In this document: in pieces, positions 50,793 through 59,548 of the stretch
How positions within the stretch are numbered: the stretch's first letter is position 1
Layout: every line of letters begins with the position of its first letter
From: Candidatus Fraserbacteria bacterium
Lineage (GTDB): Bacteria; Bipolaricaulota; Bipolaricaulia; RBG-16-55-9; JAJCYT01
Reading direction: 5' to 3'
Length of the DNA stretch: 64,000 nt
Assembly: GCA_029262795.1 (NCBI GenBank)
Contig: JAJCYT010000036.1
Span: 186,001-250,000 of the forward strand
Program-made: the position numbers and the translations under genes
Notes under the pieces: model-generated
The model's database searches: none
What the model saw: only the letters and a program-made list of their open reading frames with translations
What the model was told of the DNA's origin: nothing

Positions 50793-51446
50793 ATGGGTGG
50801 GTTGTTTCGGGTGTTCAGGTTATCCGCTATCGGTGTTTTCTTTGCTGGGATTATTTCAGTGGTGCAAGGGTGCTCTTTGAAGGAAGGTTCGCTGTTGGCC
50901 GCCCTACTTTTCTTGCTCAATTTTTGCTCTTTGCCGGATGCAGAAACAGTCTCCACGCCCACATGTCCACCAGTGTGTCAACTTTTGCTAGGAAACTCGT
51001 CTGTGACTATAAATGCAATTGCCAACTTCCCTGCAGGCCGATTAATAGCTGATACCACCAACCCTGCAGCGAGCATAGGTACGGTTAAGCAATTTACTTT
51101 TGAAGTTGATTCGATCAATGGGGGCGTGGTCGATCTTGTCATTCTGAGGTCAGTTGGGGGAAATGATTATCAAATTCTTGGGGTCGAAGCCTTTTCGATC
51201 ACCGCAGTTTTATGTCCAGTAAATGTATGCACTGTTGACACATCCGGAATATCTGTACAAAGTGGCGATCTTGTAGGCATCTTCCGTCGAAATGGCGGAC
51301 CTGTATTGCCAATGCCGGTGGGTAATGCGCCAATAGGAAGCCAGCTATCGGACAATTTTGTAGACGCCGATATATTTGTCGGAAATACCATAACGATAGG
51401 ATTCACATTTAGTAATTTCATACCGGTGGCAGCCCTTGGAGAATAG
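50793..51446 (+). CDS. Putative lipoprotein, unknown
   Basis: A 217-residue protein with an N-terminal hydrophobic segment (LSAIGVFFAGIISVVQGC) ending in a lipobox-like VQGC, followed by a second hydrophobic stretch (SLLAALLFLLNFCSL). TPTCPPVCQLLLG holds a Cys pair. The rest is strand-rich with a repeated pattern (SVTINAIANFPAG, FTFEVDSINGGVVDLVI, GISVQSGDLVGIF, NTITIGFTFSNFIPVAA). It lies between the repeat gene and a broken copy of that gene's 3' end. Family not recognised. Confidence 0.6.
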   Translation: MGGLFRVFRLSAIGVFFAGIISVVQGCSLKEGSLLAALLFLLNFCSLPDAETVSTPTCPPVCQLLLGNSSVTINAIANFPAGRLIADTTNPAASIGTVKQFTFEVDSINGGVVDLVILRSVGGNDYQILGVEAFSITAVLCPVNVCTVDTSGISVQSGDLVGIFRRNGGPVLPMPVGNAPIGSQLSDNFVDADIFVGNTITIGFTFSNFIPVAALGE

Positions 51447-51516
51447 CATTTCGTAAGAGCGATCTTTGAGGATTGGGAATATGAATGATGATTTTGCTCC
51501 AAGCGCTTGCCTGACA

Positions 51517-51735
51517 TGATGAATCAAAGACTTGTTAGACAAGTTGGTATGCATCTCCAATCACCCAGACAACCCAGAAGTGTGTGATGAAGAAGATACT
51601 TCCACGGCTTCCGAGCCTGGCACAGGGTTCCCAACGGATGATGAAATTAAAGACTTGTTGGAGAAATTGGTGTGCATCTCCAACCATCCAGATAATCCAG
51701 AAGTGTGCGACGAAGAAGACACCAGTGACGAATAA
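51517..51735 (+). pseudogene. Truncated 3' copy of the acidic repeat gene
   Basis: Begins abruptly inside a repeat unit and carries two units (IKDLLDKLVCISNHPDNPEV, then CDEEDTSTASEP and one more) to a TSDE stop. At its start the original GATGAAATC reads GATGAATC, a one-base loss that brings a TGA in frame just before; there is no signal peptide or ribosome site. The first ~30 bases after the stop (AAAGTTTAAGACCGAGAGAAA) match those after the full gene, so this is a copied gene end. Confidence 0.8.
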
Positions 51736-51770
51736 AGTTTAAGACCGAGAGAAACTCAGACTCTATAAAT

Positions 51771-51812
51771 GAAGAAGGGGCAAGAAAATACTTGCCCCTT
51801 CTTCATGTTTTT
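51771..51812. terminator. Intrinsic terminator, usable in both directions
   Basis: GAAGAAGGGGCAAG pairs perfectly with CTTGCCCCTTCTTC around AAAATA, with a short T-run on the plus strand. It separates the repeat locus from the convergent methyltransferase. Confidence 0.85.
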
Positions 51813-51822
51813 ACAAAATATT

Positions 51823-52635
51823 CTAATCCAGATGAGCTTCAAATACGATGGCTTGCAAGGGGGCGCGAGTTGGGCTGTTGCCATGATGTTCAGCCAGTGC
51901 TTTGGTTAGTGTGTCAGTAAGGTCAATGTTTGAGGTTCCTAGCCGTTCTTCAATTTCCAGGGCCAAAGGCGAACTGTACAACATCCCTTGCACAGCGTCT
52001 TGGGCGGTTGGAGCAACGCCTTCTTTTGGCAAAACACAAACATTGATTTTGCCAAAACCAGCCATTTGAAGTTCATGTCGAATCTCATCCACCTGATAAT
52101 AGCCAAAAGGGGTGTTCATAAAGTCAGGCGGACTGTCGGGGAAAATTTCTGCCAGCGTTTTGGTCAGAGTGTGTGCGTGTTTGTTTTTCTCCAATGCATC
52201 CCAAACGCTGAATGCAAACGTACCACCAGGTTTTAACACTCTTGCTGCTTCTTGCATGCCTGCCAACTTATCGGGAAAAAACATGATGCCAAACTGGCAG
52301 ACCACCACATCAAAAGACTGGTCATCATAGGGCAAGTTAAGTGCATCTGCTGTTTCAAGCTTCGTTCTGCTGGATGATTGGAGTTTGGATGTTGCGATGT
52401 CCAGCATGCCAGGGTTCAGATCGGTGGCAGTTACATGCGCGCTTTCATGCAACAACCGATCTAAATGACCAGTAACCACCCCTGTGCCTGCTGCCGTTTC
52501 CAACACATGTTTGGGCCGATAGCCCGATGCCCGTCCAGCAAGGTCCTGCGCATAGCCATCAAAAATTAATGGAACAAGGTATTGATCATAGTTGGCAGCC
52601 ATTTCAGCATTAAAGACTGAGTGGTTTTTATTCAT
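51823..52635 (-). CDS. Class I SAM-dependent methyltransferase
   Basis: A 270-residue protein from MNKNHSVFNAEMAANYDQYL after GGAG; 15 residues more are open upstream. SAM motif I is LETAAGTGVVTGHL, motif II TATDLNPGMLDIA, and ADALNLPYDDQSFDVVVCQF with FGIMFFPDKLAGMQEAARVL and KPGGTF complete the fold, as in UbiE-like enzymes. The C-terminal ~110 residues are lipid- or small-molecule-enzyme-like but undefined. Substrate unknown. Confidence 0.87.
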   Translation of the reverse strand: MNKNHSVFNAEMAANYDQYLVPLIFDGYAQDLAGRASGYRPKHVLETAAGTGVVTGHLDRLLHESAHVTATDLNPGMLDIATSKLQSSSRTKLETADALNLPYDDQSFDVVVCQFGIMFFPDKLAGMQEAARVLKPGGTFAFSVWDALEKNKHAHTLTKTLAEIFPDSPPDFMNTPFGYYQVDEIRHELQMAGFGKINVCVLPKEGVAPTAQDAVQGMLYSSPLALEIEERLGTSNIDLTDTLTKALAEHHGNSPTRAPLQAIVFEAHLD

Positions 52636-52750
52636 TTTGGCTCCAGTACTAGTTTTGCGAATTAATAAAAAGTATAGCACAAGTAAAGTTCAACTTTGTA
52701 AAGAAAAGCCTGACCTATGTCATGTCTCATATAAAAAAACGATTCTATAC

Positions 52751-52774
52751 TGACTCCCTTAATTAAGGGAGTCA
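52751..52774 (+). promoter_or_regulatory. Perfect palindrome covering the trkH ribosome site
   Basis: TGACTCCCTTAA followed directly by its exact reverse complement, ending one base before the trkH start codon. The ribosome site AAGGGAG is the right half. A TATACT (-10-like) touches the left end at 52746-52751. It could be an operator over the transcription start, or a hairpin that hides the ribosome site if transcription starts further upstream. Confidence 0.65.
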
Positions 52775-52775
52775 T

Positions 52776-54233
52776 ATGAGCAGATCAATTGTTGTTGAAA
52801 TTCGACCCGCACTGAATCTGGTTTCCAATATCATTCTTTGGTTCAGCCTTTCCTTTTTGCTTCCCCTTGGCGTGGCTTTATGGTATGGAGAAAGTTTTGT
52901 TCCCTTTTTAATCCCTGGAATTCTTGCGAGCAGTTTAGGATGGGTTGGCATGCATTATACGCGCACACCCACCCATCTGGGGGTGCGTGAAGGTTTTTTG
53001 GTGGTGTCTTTGGCGTGGCTGACCATTGCAGCATTTGGTGCAATTCCTTATTTGCTTGACCATCATTCTTTGATAGACGCTTATTTTGAGTCCATGAGTG
53101 GATTTACAACCACTGGGGCCACGATTTTGACTGACTTTGAGCATGAACCCAGAAGCATTCTGATGTGGCGGCAGTTCACCCAATGGATCGGAGGCATGGG
53201 GATTATTGTGCTGGCCATTGCTGTTTTGCCCAGGCTTGCGGTTGGTGGTCGGCAGTTGATGCAAACCGAAGCCCCTGGCCCAAAAGTGGATAAGCTGAAA
53301 CCTCATTTGTATCAAACCGCACGTGCGCTTTGGAAAGTTTATGTTGGCCTCACTCTGCTTGAGGTTGTTTTGCTCGAACTGGCAGGCATGTCGCTTTTTG
53401 ATAGCGTGTCCCATGCGTTCACCACCATTTCCAGTGGTGGCTTTTCGCCTCATGCTTCGAGCATTGCTGATTTTGGGCCGATAGTGCAGTGGATTATCAT
53501 CTTTTTCATGGTGCTGGCTGGAACAAATTTTGCATTGCTCTTCCGCGCCATGACTGGCAAGTTTCAATCTATTCGACAGGACAGTGAGTTTCGTTTCTAT
53601 CTCCTACTTCTTGCTGGTTCTGGGCTTTTACTGGCATTGCTGCTGAATCAGGGAACCGTTGAAGAACAACTGCGCCAAGGTCTGTTTCAGGCAATCAGTA
53701 TTATTACAACCACCGGATTTGCCAGTGTGGACTTTAATCAGTGGGACGATTTACTGAAATTCATTTTGCTCTTGCTGATGTTTTTTGGCGGATGCGCCGG
53801 GAGCACAGGAGGGTCGGTTAAAGTGGTCCGTTCCATGCTGTCTTTTAAATTTATTTTGCGTGAAATTCGTAAAGTGGTTCATCCATCGGCAGTCATTCCC
53901 ATTCGTCTACGCAACAGGGTGGTTTCCGAAGATGTGTTGAGTGGGATCATGGCATTTTCCGTGTTATATATCACAACATTCATCATCGGAAGCGCTTTGT
54001 TTTTGTTGGATACGTATTTGGAAGGCAGCTCCCTAACCATTGTGGAGGGGGTGAGCATAGTGGCTTCTACGCTTGGAAATGTTGGGCCAGCCTTTGGTGT
54101 TGCTGGCCCTATGGCATCTTATGCTGATCTATCCAATGTGTCAAAAGAATTGCTTATTGTCCTCATGTGGGCTGGCCGCTTGGAACTTTTTCCTGTGATT
54201 GTTCTGATGACACGTTCGTACTGGAAGCGTTAG
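52776..54233 (+). CDS. trkH: TrkH-family potassium uptake protein
   Basis: A 485-residue integral membrane protein with about ten helices. The four selectivity-filter loops are visible: SGFTTTGATIL, FTTISSGGFSPH, ITTTGFASVDF and STLGNVGPAFG, as in TrkH. GGMGIIVLAIAVLPRL follows the first loop. It needs a TrkA-type regulatory subunit, which is not next to it. Start is the ATG directly after the palindrome. Confidence 0.93.
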   Translation: MSRSIVVEIRPALNLVSNIILWFSLSFLLPLGVALWYGESFVPFLIPGILASSLGWVGMHYTRTPTHLGVREGFLVVSLAWLTIAAFGAIPYLLDHHSLIDAYFESMSGFTTTGATILTDFEHEPRSILMWRQFTQWIGGMGIIVLAIAVLPRLAVGGRQLMQTEAPGPKVDKLKPHLYQTARALWKVYVGLTLLEVVLLELAGMSLFDSVSHAFTTISSGGFSPHASSIADFGPIVQWIIIFFMVLAGTNFALLFRAMTGKFQSIRQDSEFRFYLLLLAGSGLLLALLLNQGTVEEQLRQGLFQAISIITTTGFASVDFNQWDDLLKFILLLLMFFGGCAGSTGGSVKVVRSMLSFKFILREIRKVVHPSAVIPIRLRNRVVSEDVLSGIMAFSVLYITTFIIGSALFLLDTYLEGSSLTIVEGVSIVASTLGNVGPAFGVAGPMASYADLSNVSKELLIVLMWAGRLELFPVIVLMTRSYWKR

Positions 54234-54311
54234 TCAATTAAAGCTCAACTGCCAGTTTCAAGAAGCAGCGCTTTTGTGGCTGATTTTCTTGATCTTTCAA
54301 TTGCCAGCATT

Positions 54312-55802
54312 CTAAGACTTAAACAAGACATACGTGTCAATGACTTCGCCGGTGCGGGTGATAAATTGAAATTCAATTGTGGTGTCTGTGGCTTGGACAC
54401 GCATGGCACCATGATCTTCATTGTATCGCCGCTGGCTGCCGGGATTGCCTGAATTGGGTGCAAAGAAGTCGTGGACAACCACGGTCCCCCCAAGCCCATT
54501 GGTGAAGTAGGGAAAATCATTGATCACGATTCGCTCGTAAAGATGATTGTGGCCTGCAAACACTGCACTGGCTCCCCATGTTTGAAAAGGCCATTGCATA
54601 ATGCTTTCGGAGCCTCTGGCTTCGCTTCGGGTCATCACCCGTGAAGAAAAGGGCGGATGGTGCATGTAGACAATTTTCCATGGAGCTTCGGATGTGGCCA
54701 GTTTGTGTTCCAGCCATCGAGCTTGTTCGGAAATGCTGGACCGCCCATCTGGTTCGCGGATGTCACTGTCGATGGCAAAAAAGTGAACCGGTCCCCAGAT
54801 AAAATCGTAATAGCGCTCGTTGCCTGGAAGGGTGAAAAATCCTGTCCATGTGCCGAGGCATTGTTGATCTCTGCAAATCAGCCCATCCCAGTCATGGTTA
54901 CCAAGGGTTGGAAAAAAACGATTTTGTTGACCATCGGATTGGAAATATTTTCCGTAGTATTGGACCGTGTTTTTCTCAAAGGTTTCCAGCTCGCCTCGCG
55001 GATAGTTGTTGTCTCCGACGGTGATGACAACATCTGGGTTCCAGGAATCAATCAAACTGGCGACATCGGCAGTGGGTGAACCCTCGTTGCCAAAATCGCC
55101 TACCACCGCAAAGGTGATATCTTGATCCGTGTTATTGCTTGCACCGAGTAGCTCGAGATCAAAACTGATGTCCGAACTGTTGGCAGAAGCTTGATGAATT
55201 TCTGCTGCAATCACATTCATCCCTGGCTTCAGTAAAGATGGAACCAATGATGTGCCTAAAAAGGTGGTTTCACTGCTGCTGTCCAATCCTAAAGATGCAT
55301 GTGTTAAATAATCAATCTCACCTTCGGGCATGTTGGATCTGAAAACTTCATGGTCATTTAAATACACCACCACGCCATCGTCTCTTTGAACTCTCAAAAT
55401 CAATTCTTCATAAATGCTTGGTTCAGCAATGTAAAAGGCATGCCTGAAGTAGGTTGTAATTGGTTTGTTGGATGGATCATCACCAAAGGAAACGGTGGTG
55501 TTTTCATTGCCATCTCCGTAGCCCAACTCACCATTGCCACTTTTCCAAGTGCGATCATCAAAGTGTATGTCTTGCCAGGTGCTGGCTTGATCTGAACCAT
55601 CATCTAAAAACAACCAACTGTCTCCCTGAGTAATCAATGGATGGAACCCAGGTGGGACAGGTTGAAAGGTTGCTGCTTTCGTTGTGGTATTAAAAGGCAG
55701 CGATGAAAGAATATTCTGGTCTGTTAAAATCCTGTCACCGGAAAAATTCAAGATCAACCCAGTAATGGCAGTTGCTAAAAAAATCTTCATCATCCAGTTC
55801 AT
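54312..55802 (-). CDS. Secreted calcineurin-like metallophosphoesterase
   Basis: A 496-residue protein with signal peptide (MKIFLATAITGLILNFSG region). Residues ~60-225 form a galactose-binding-like beta module (WLFLDDGSDQASTWQDIHFD, LRVQRDDGVVVYLNDHEVFR, MNVIAAEIHQASANSSDISF). The catalytic domain (~235-470) has the metal motifs VVGDFGNEG, VGDNNYPRG, LGNHDWDG, YMHHPPF and FAGHNHLYER, as in purple-acid-phosphatase-like enzymes. It should hydrolyse phosphate esters outside the cytoplasm. Confidence 0.9.
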   Translation of the reverse strand: MNWMMKIFLATAITGLILNFSGDRILTDQNILSSLPFNTTTKAATFQPVPPGFHPLITQGDSWLFLDDGSDQASTWQDIHFDDRTWKSGNGELGYGDGNENTTVSFGDDPSNKPITTYFRHAFYIAEPSIYEELILRVQRDDGVVVYLNDHEVFRSNMPEGEIDYLTHASLGLDSSSETTFLGTSLVPSLLKPGMNVIAAEIHQASANSSDISFDLELLGASNNTDQDITFAVVGDFGNEGSPTADVASLIDSWNPDVVITVGDNNYPRGELETFEKNTVQYYGKYFQSDGQQNRFFPTLGNHDWDGLICRDQQCLGTWTGFFTLPGNERYYDFIWGPVHFFAIDSDIREPDGRSSISEQARWLEHKLATSEAPWKIVYMHHPPFSSRVMTRSEARGSESIMQWPFQTWGASAVFAGHNHLYERIVINDFPYFTNGLGGTVVVHDFFAPNSGNPGSQRRYNEDHGAMRVQATDTTIEFQFITRTGEVIDTYVLFKS

Positions 55803-55939
55803 TGAAATACCGCTCTAAGGACATTTATTTTGTTTGTATGAAAAACACTTCATATTTTACCGTGATTTTAGTCGAACATGTAAGGTTTTCCAATATCAAC
55901 ATGTTTGGCCCGAGAATGGACTAGATCAACGCTATAAAA

Positions 55940-56713
55940 TTAATCAATGCTGGTAATGGCTTTGATCGCTGATTTTTTAAATCGTTCCATGGCGAGGTAG
56001 TAAGGGCCACCGCCGTAGCTGATGCGGGCTACGCTCAATTCGGCCAATTCTTTTGGTGCGGGAACTTCTGGTTGCATCATGATGTTGACAGGAAGTGAAC
56101 AGGTTTTGCACAATTGTTTGATTAAATCAGGGTCTCTGAGGCCAGGAGCGAAAAAACCCTTTGCGCCAGCTTCAGAATAAGCCTGAGATCGAGCAATGCT
56201 GTCTTCGAGATGACTGGCATGGTCGCTTGGATCGCTCTTTAAAAACAAATCCGTACGAGCATTGATGAACAGTGGAATATCTTTTTCCTGAGAAACTTCT
56301 GAGATCGCCTTGATTCGTTCTGCCTGGAATTGCATATCGTAAAGCTTGTCTGTGCCAACAATCTGATCTTCAAAGTTAATGCCAATGGCGCCTGCGTCAA
56401 TTACCTTTGCAACATTCTCTTTCAGTTGGCTGGGCGCTTCGGCGTAGCCGCCTTCAAAATCGAGCGTGACGGGGAGGTCAACGGATGCGATGATTCGTTT
56501 GAGATTATCAATCACGACCTCCATTGGAACAGCCTCGGCATCAGCATAGCCAAAAGATTGACCGACAGACCAGCTTCCCGTGGCCACTGCTTTCGCACCG
56601 ACGTCTTTCAGGATGATGGCGCTGCCTGCATCCCAGCCGTTGAATAAAATGAGTGGATTTCCTTTTTGATGAAGGCTTGCAAATTGTTCAGCATGTTCGC
56701 GTTGTGTGGGCAT
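55940..56713 (-). CDS. Isocitrate lyase/PEP mutase family protein
   Basis: A 257-residue TIM-barrel protein: LHQKGNPLILFNGWDAGSAI, KAVATGSWSVGQSFGYADAE, LPVTLDFEGGYAEAP, GAIGINFEDQIVGTD, PLFINARTDLFL and GAKGFFAPGLRDP. These are the Mg- and oxyacid-binding segments of the PEP mutase/2-methylisocitrate lyase superfamily. The catalytic Cys of lyases (KKCGH) is absent, so it is neither isocitrate lyase nor methylisocitrate lyase in the strict sense; oxaloacetate decarboxylase- or phosphonopyruvate hydrolase-like activity is possible. Confidence 0.85.
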   Translation of the reverse strand: MPTQREHAEQFASLHQKGNPLILFNGWDAGSAIILKDVGAKAVATGSWSVGQSFGYADAEAVPMEVVIDNLKRIIASVDLPVTLDFEGGYAEAPSQLKENVAKVIDAGAIGINFEDQIVGTDKLYDMQFQAERIKAISEVSQEKDIPLFINARTDLFLKSDPSDHASHLEDSIARSQAYSEAGAKGFFAPGLRDPDLIKQLCKTCSLPVNIMMQPEVPAPKELAELSVARISYGGGPYYLAMERFKKSAIKAITSID

Positions 56714-56867
56714 GATGATCTCCTTGAGTATTGATTCAGGTGTTTTCTAACCTAGTGTATTAGACAGAATTAAGCTGGCCAATTTCGGCCAGAAACATGA
56801 AATGTTAATGAATACCTCATCTTAATGAAAGACTGATAGAAATCATTCTTTGGACAATTATCTCGTT

Positions 56868-56899
56868 TTACGCTTAGGAAACGAGATAACACCATAAGG
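56868..56899 (+). promoter_or_regulatory. 11-bp perfect inverted repeat before the hydrolase gene
   Basis: TTATCTCGTTT and AAACGAGATAA flank a 10-base spacer, ending 34 bp before the alpha/beta hydrolase start. A smaller CTGGCC/GGCCAG dyad lies at 56775-56792 in the same divergent gap. No T-run follows either, so operators rather than terminators. No regulator gene adjoins. Confidence 0.5.
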
Positions 56900-56933
56900 G
56901 AATCATCCAATTTTTCTTAGCGAGGTTTCAATA

Positions 56934-57683
56934 ATGCCATATGCAAGCAATGATGGAATTCGCATTTATTATGAAACTCAAGGCGCCGGCTCGCCGCTTT
57001 TACTTCATCATAGTCTTTTAGGAAGTCTTCAAAGTTGGGGTGAATATGGTTATGTGGATGCGCTGAAAGACGATTATCAGCTCATTATGATGGATGCGCG
57101 AGGGCATGGTTTGAGCGACAAGCCCCACAACCCTGAAGATTATTCCGAAAAACAAAGAGTAGCTGACATGGTTTCCGTGTTGGATGACCTTGAGATTGAA
57201 GCCAGTCACTTTTGGGGATACTCCTATGGGGGGCGGGCGGGGTTTGAACTGGCAAAGTATGCGCCAGAACGCGTCAGGTCATTGATTATAGGCGGTGGCT
57301 CCCCGCATGAGGCCACGCCAGGAGAGCATCGATTGTTGAAAACGCTGGAAAGCGGAATCGACAGCCTGATTGAAACGTATGAACAGGTGATGACGGTTAC
57401 TCCAGAGCTTCGAAGTTTTTTGAAAGCCCAGGATTTGGAAGCCTTGGCCGCCGTCTTGAAAGCAGGGTGGTCCAGCCTTATGGATGATTTGCCCAATATG
57501 ATCATGCCTTGCCTGATTTATGCTGGTGAAGCCGATGAATCAAATTATCCTGCCATCCAGCAATATGTGCCCATACTGGTGAATGCCAACTTTGTTTCAC
57601 TGCCCGGCCTTAACCATCCGTCTTGTTTTACCGAAAGCGAACATATTTTGCCTTTTGTCAAAAAGTTTCTAATGGTCTCATAA
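56934..57683 (+). CDS. Alpha/beta hydrolase
   Basis: A 249-residue protein: oxyanion region LLLHHSLLGSLQSWGEYGYV, strand MMDARGHGLSDKP, nucleophile Ser in WGYSYGGRAGF, acid in YAGEADESNYP and His in LPGLNHPSCF. The residue set is complete for an active hydrolase. It lies 67 bp before the P450 gene on the same strand, so the two may be one transcription unit. Confidence 0.9.
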   Translation: MPYASNDGIRIYYETQGAGSPLLLHHSLLGSLQSWGEYGYVDALKDDYQLIMMDARGHGLSDKPHNPEDYSEKQRVADMVSVLDDLEIEASHFWGYSYGGRAGFELAKYAPERVRSLIIGGGSPHEATPGEHRLLKTLESGIDSLIETYEQVMTVTPELRSFLKAQDLEALAAVLKAGWSSLMDDLPNMIMPCLIYAGEADESNYPAIQQYVPILVNANFVSLPGLNHPSCFTESEHILPFVKKFLMVS

Positions 57684-57750
57684 AGTTTCCATAAAGTGTT
57701 TCCTGTTTGCTATACTGTGGCTTAATCCGCTTGTTCTCAAAGGAGACCAC

Positions 57751-58980
57751 ATGCTTGAGAAATTTCATCTGGATATCAAAAGTCGTGATTTTATTGCCAA
57801 CCCTTATCCACAACTTCAGGAATTGCGCGATAACATGCCGGTGTTCTATGACGAGCAGTGGAATCAGGTGTTTTTCACACGCTATGATGATATTTCCACA
57901 TTGCTGAAAGACAGGCGATTGGGGCGCAGTATTCTGCACATCATGACGCGGGAACAACTGGGCTGGCCCCCACCCGATCCACGTCAGGTGGACTTTGATA
58001 AGTTTCAGAATAAAGTATTTATGGACTGGGAGCCGCCTGAGCATACACGAATTCGCCTGCTGATGGCCAAAGCATTTACACCTCGACACATTGAAAGCAT
58101 GCGGCCCAAGCTGGAAGTGACCACCAAACAATTGATCGACAACGTGATTGACAGTGGTAAAGCGGATTTTGTACATGACATTGCCGAACCACTGCCGATT
58201 GCCATGATTGCCGATTTGCTGGGTGTGCCTGAAGAAGGCCGCAATAATTTGCGTCCCTGGTCTGCGGCGATTGTAAAGATGTATGAACAGGGTTTTTCCG
58301 AACAGGACCAGGACGAAGCCTCCACCGCCGCGCGCGATTTTATGAACTATATTGGACAACTCGCAGACGAGCGGCGTGCGCACCCTCAGGATGATTTGAT
58401 CACTGCGTTGGTCAATGTCGAGGATGAAGGCAAAAAGCTTTCCGAAGATGAGCTTCGATCCACCTGTATCTTCCTGCTCAATGCTGGGCATGAAGCCACG
58501 GTCAATGCATCCTCGTTAGGTCTGTTGAATCTCATTCGAAACCCAGACAAATTTCAACAGATGAAAGACATGGTCGATTCTCCAGATTGTGAAGATTTTT
58601 TGAAGACAGCCACCGAAGAAATGTTGCGCTATGATTCTCCCCTTCCCATGTTCGAGCGTTGGGTGTTGGAGGATATGGAGTACAACGGGGTCGAATTGAA
58701 AAAGGGAACAGAAGTGGCTTTGATCTACGCTTCCGGCAACCGTGACCCACGTTATTTCGACAACGCTGATGAAATGGATTTGACACGCAAAGACAATATG
58801 CACCTTACCTTTGGCATGGGGACTCATTATTGCATGGGGGCTGCTTTGGCTCGACTGGAATTGCAAATTCTGTTCAAAGCATTGATGAAGCGAATGCCAA
58901 ACATCAGCCTCAATGGTGATCCTGTTTACAGTGATGGCTTTGTGATTCGAGGTTTGAAATCATTGCCTGTGGCTTTTTAA
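57751..58980 (+). CDS. Cytochrome P450
   Basis: A 409-residue soluble bacterial P450 behind AAAGGAG. I-helix AGHEAT (245-250) with the oxygen-activating Glu-Ala-Thr, E290-x-x-R293 in EEMLRYDSP, and heme Cys361 in FGMGTHYCMGAALARLE. WEPPEHTRIRLLMAKAFTPR is the C-helix region. The length and motifs fit the class I type that needs ferredoxin and reductase, neither of which is present here. Substrate unknown; it is flanked by a hydrolase and an acetyltransferase. Confidence 0.94.
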   Translation: MLEKFHLDIKSRDFIANPYPQLQELRDNMPVFYDEQWNQVFFTRYDDISTLLKDRRLGRSILHIMTREQLGWPPPDPRQVDFDKFQNKVFMDWEPPEHTRIRLLMAKAFTPRHIESMRPKLEVTTKQLIDNVIDSGKADFVHDIAEPLPIAMIADLLGVPEEGRNNLRPWSAAIVKMYEQGFSEQDQDEASTAARDFMNYIGQLADERRAHPQDDLITALVNVEDEGKKLSEDELRSTCIFLLNAGHEATVNASSLGLLNLIRNPDKFQQMKDMVDSPDCEDFLKTATEEMLRYDSPLPMFERWVLEDMEYNGVELKKGTEVALIYASGNRDPRYFDNADEMDLTRKDNMHLTFGMGTHYCMGAALARLELQILFKALMKRMPNISLNGDPVYSDGFVIRGLKSLPVAF

Positions 58981-58981
58981 A

Positions 58982-59533
58982 ATGCCAATAAACAAAATTC
59001 TTGAACAAAGCTGTCAATTCAAAACAGACAGATTGTCCGTTGATTGCTGGGGCGACTATGCCTCAGCAATCCATGATGCAGGCGCTTTGTCCAGCAGAAT
59101 CGCTTCGATACTTTCTCCAGAAGTAACCAAAGCACTGCCACCAGGATGGCAGGAAATTGACACGGTCGAAAAAGCGAATGAATGGATAAACGAGCGAGTT
59201 GAAGAAAGTGTGGTTTTTACCATCCACCTTGTTTCTGAAAACCTACTTGCTGGGTTCCTTTTCTTAAATGGAGAATATGCCTCGGACTCAAATCTAATTG
59301 ACGTACGATTGGGATATCTTTTGTCTGAGGAAACCTGGGGAAAAGGGCTTGGCAGCGAATTCATCAAAGGGCTTGTGGCGTGCTGTGAAAAAGCAGAAAG
59401 CATTTCCTCAATTTCTGGTGGTGTGGAGATTAATAACAAAGCCTCAATCAGGGTGCTCGAAAAAAACGGCTTTGAAATGATATCTTCAGGTGAACCAATT
59501 GAAGAAACGATTTTTTTACAGAGAAAATTTTAA
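58982..59533 (+). CDS. GNAT-family acetyltransferase
   Basis: A 183-residue protein starting one base after the P450 stop, so clearly co-translated. VRLGYLLSEETWGKGLGSEF is the acetyl-CoA loop (GKGLGSE), and NNKASIRVLEKNGFEMIS the typical RimJ-like ending. The central VFTIHLVSENLLAGFLFLNG strand also fits. It may acetylate a small molecule made with the P450, or be an unrelated N-acetyltransferase. Confidence 0.87.
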   Translation: MPINKILEQSCQFKTDRLSVDCWGDYASAIHDAGALSSRIASILSPEVTKALPPGWQEIDTVEKANEWINERVEESVVFTIHLVSENLLAGFLFLNGEYASDSNLIDVRLGYLLSEETWGKGLGSEFIKGLVACCEKAESISSISGGVEINNKASIRVLEKNGFEMISSGEPIEETIFLQRKF

Positions 59534-59548
59534 GCGCAATCCACAAGC

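Noticed and set aside
50600-51520. Segment between repeat copies considered as an insertion sequence
   Set aside because: No transposase, terminal inverted repeats or target duplication visible; recombination between repeats is simpler.
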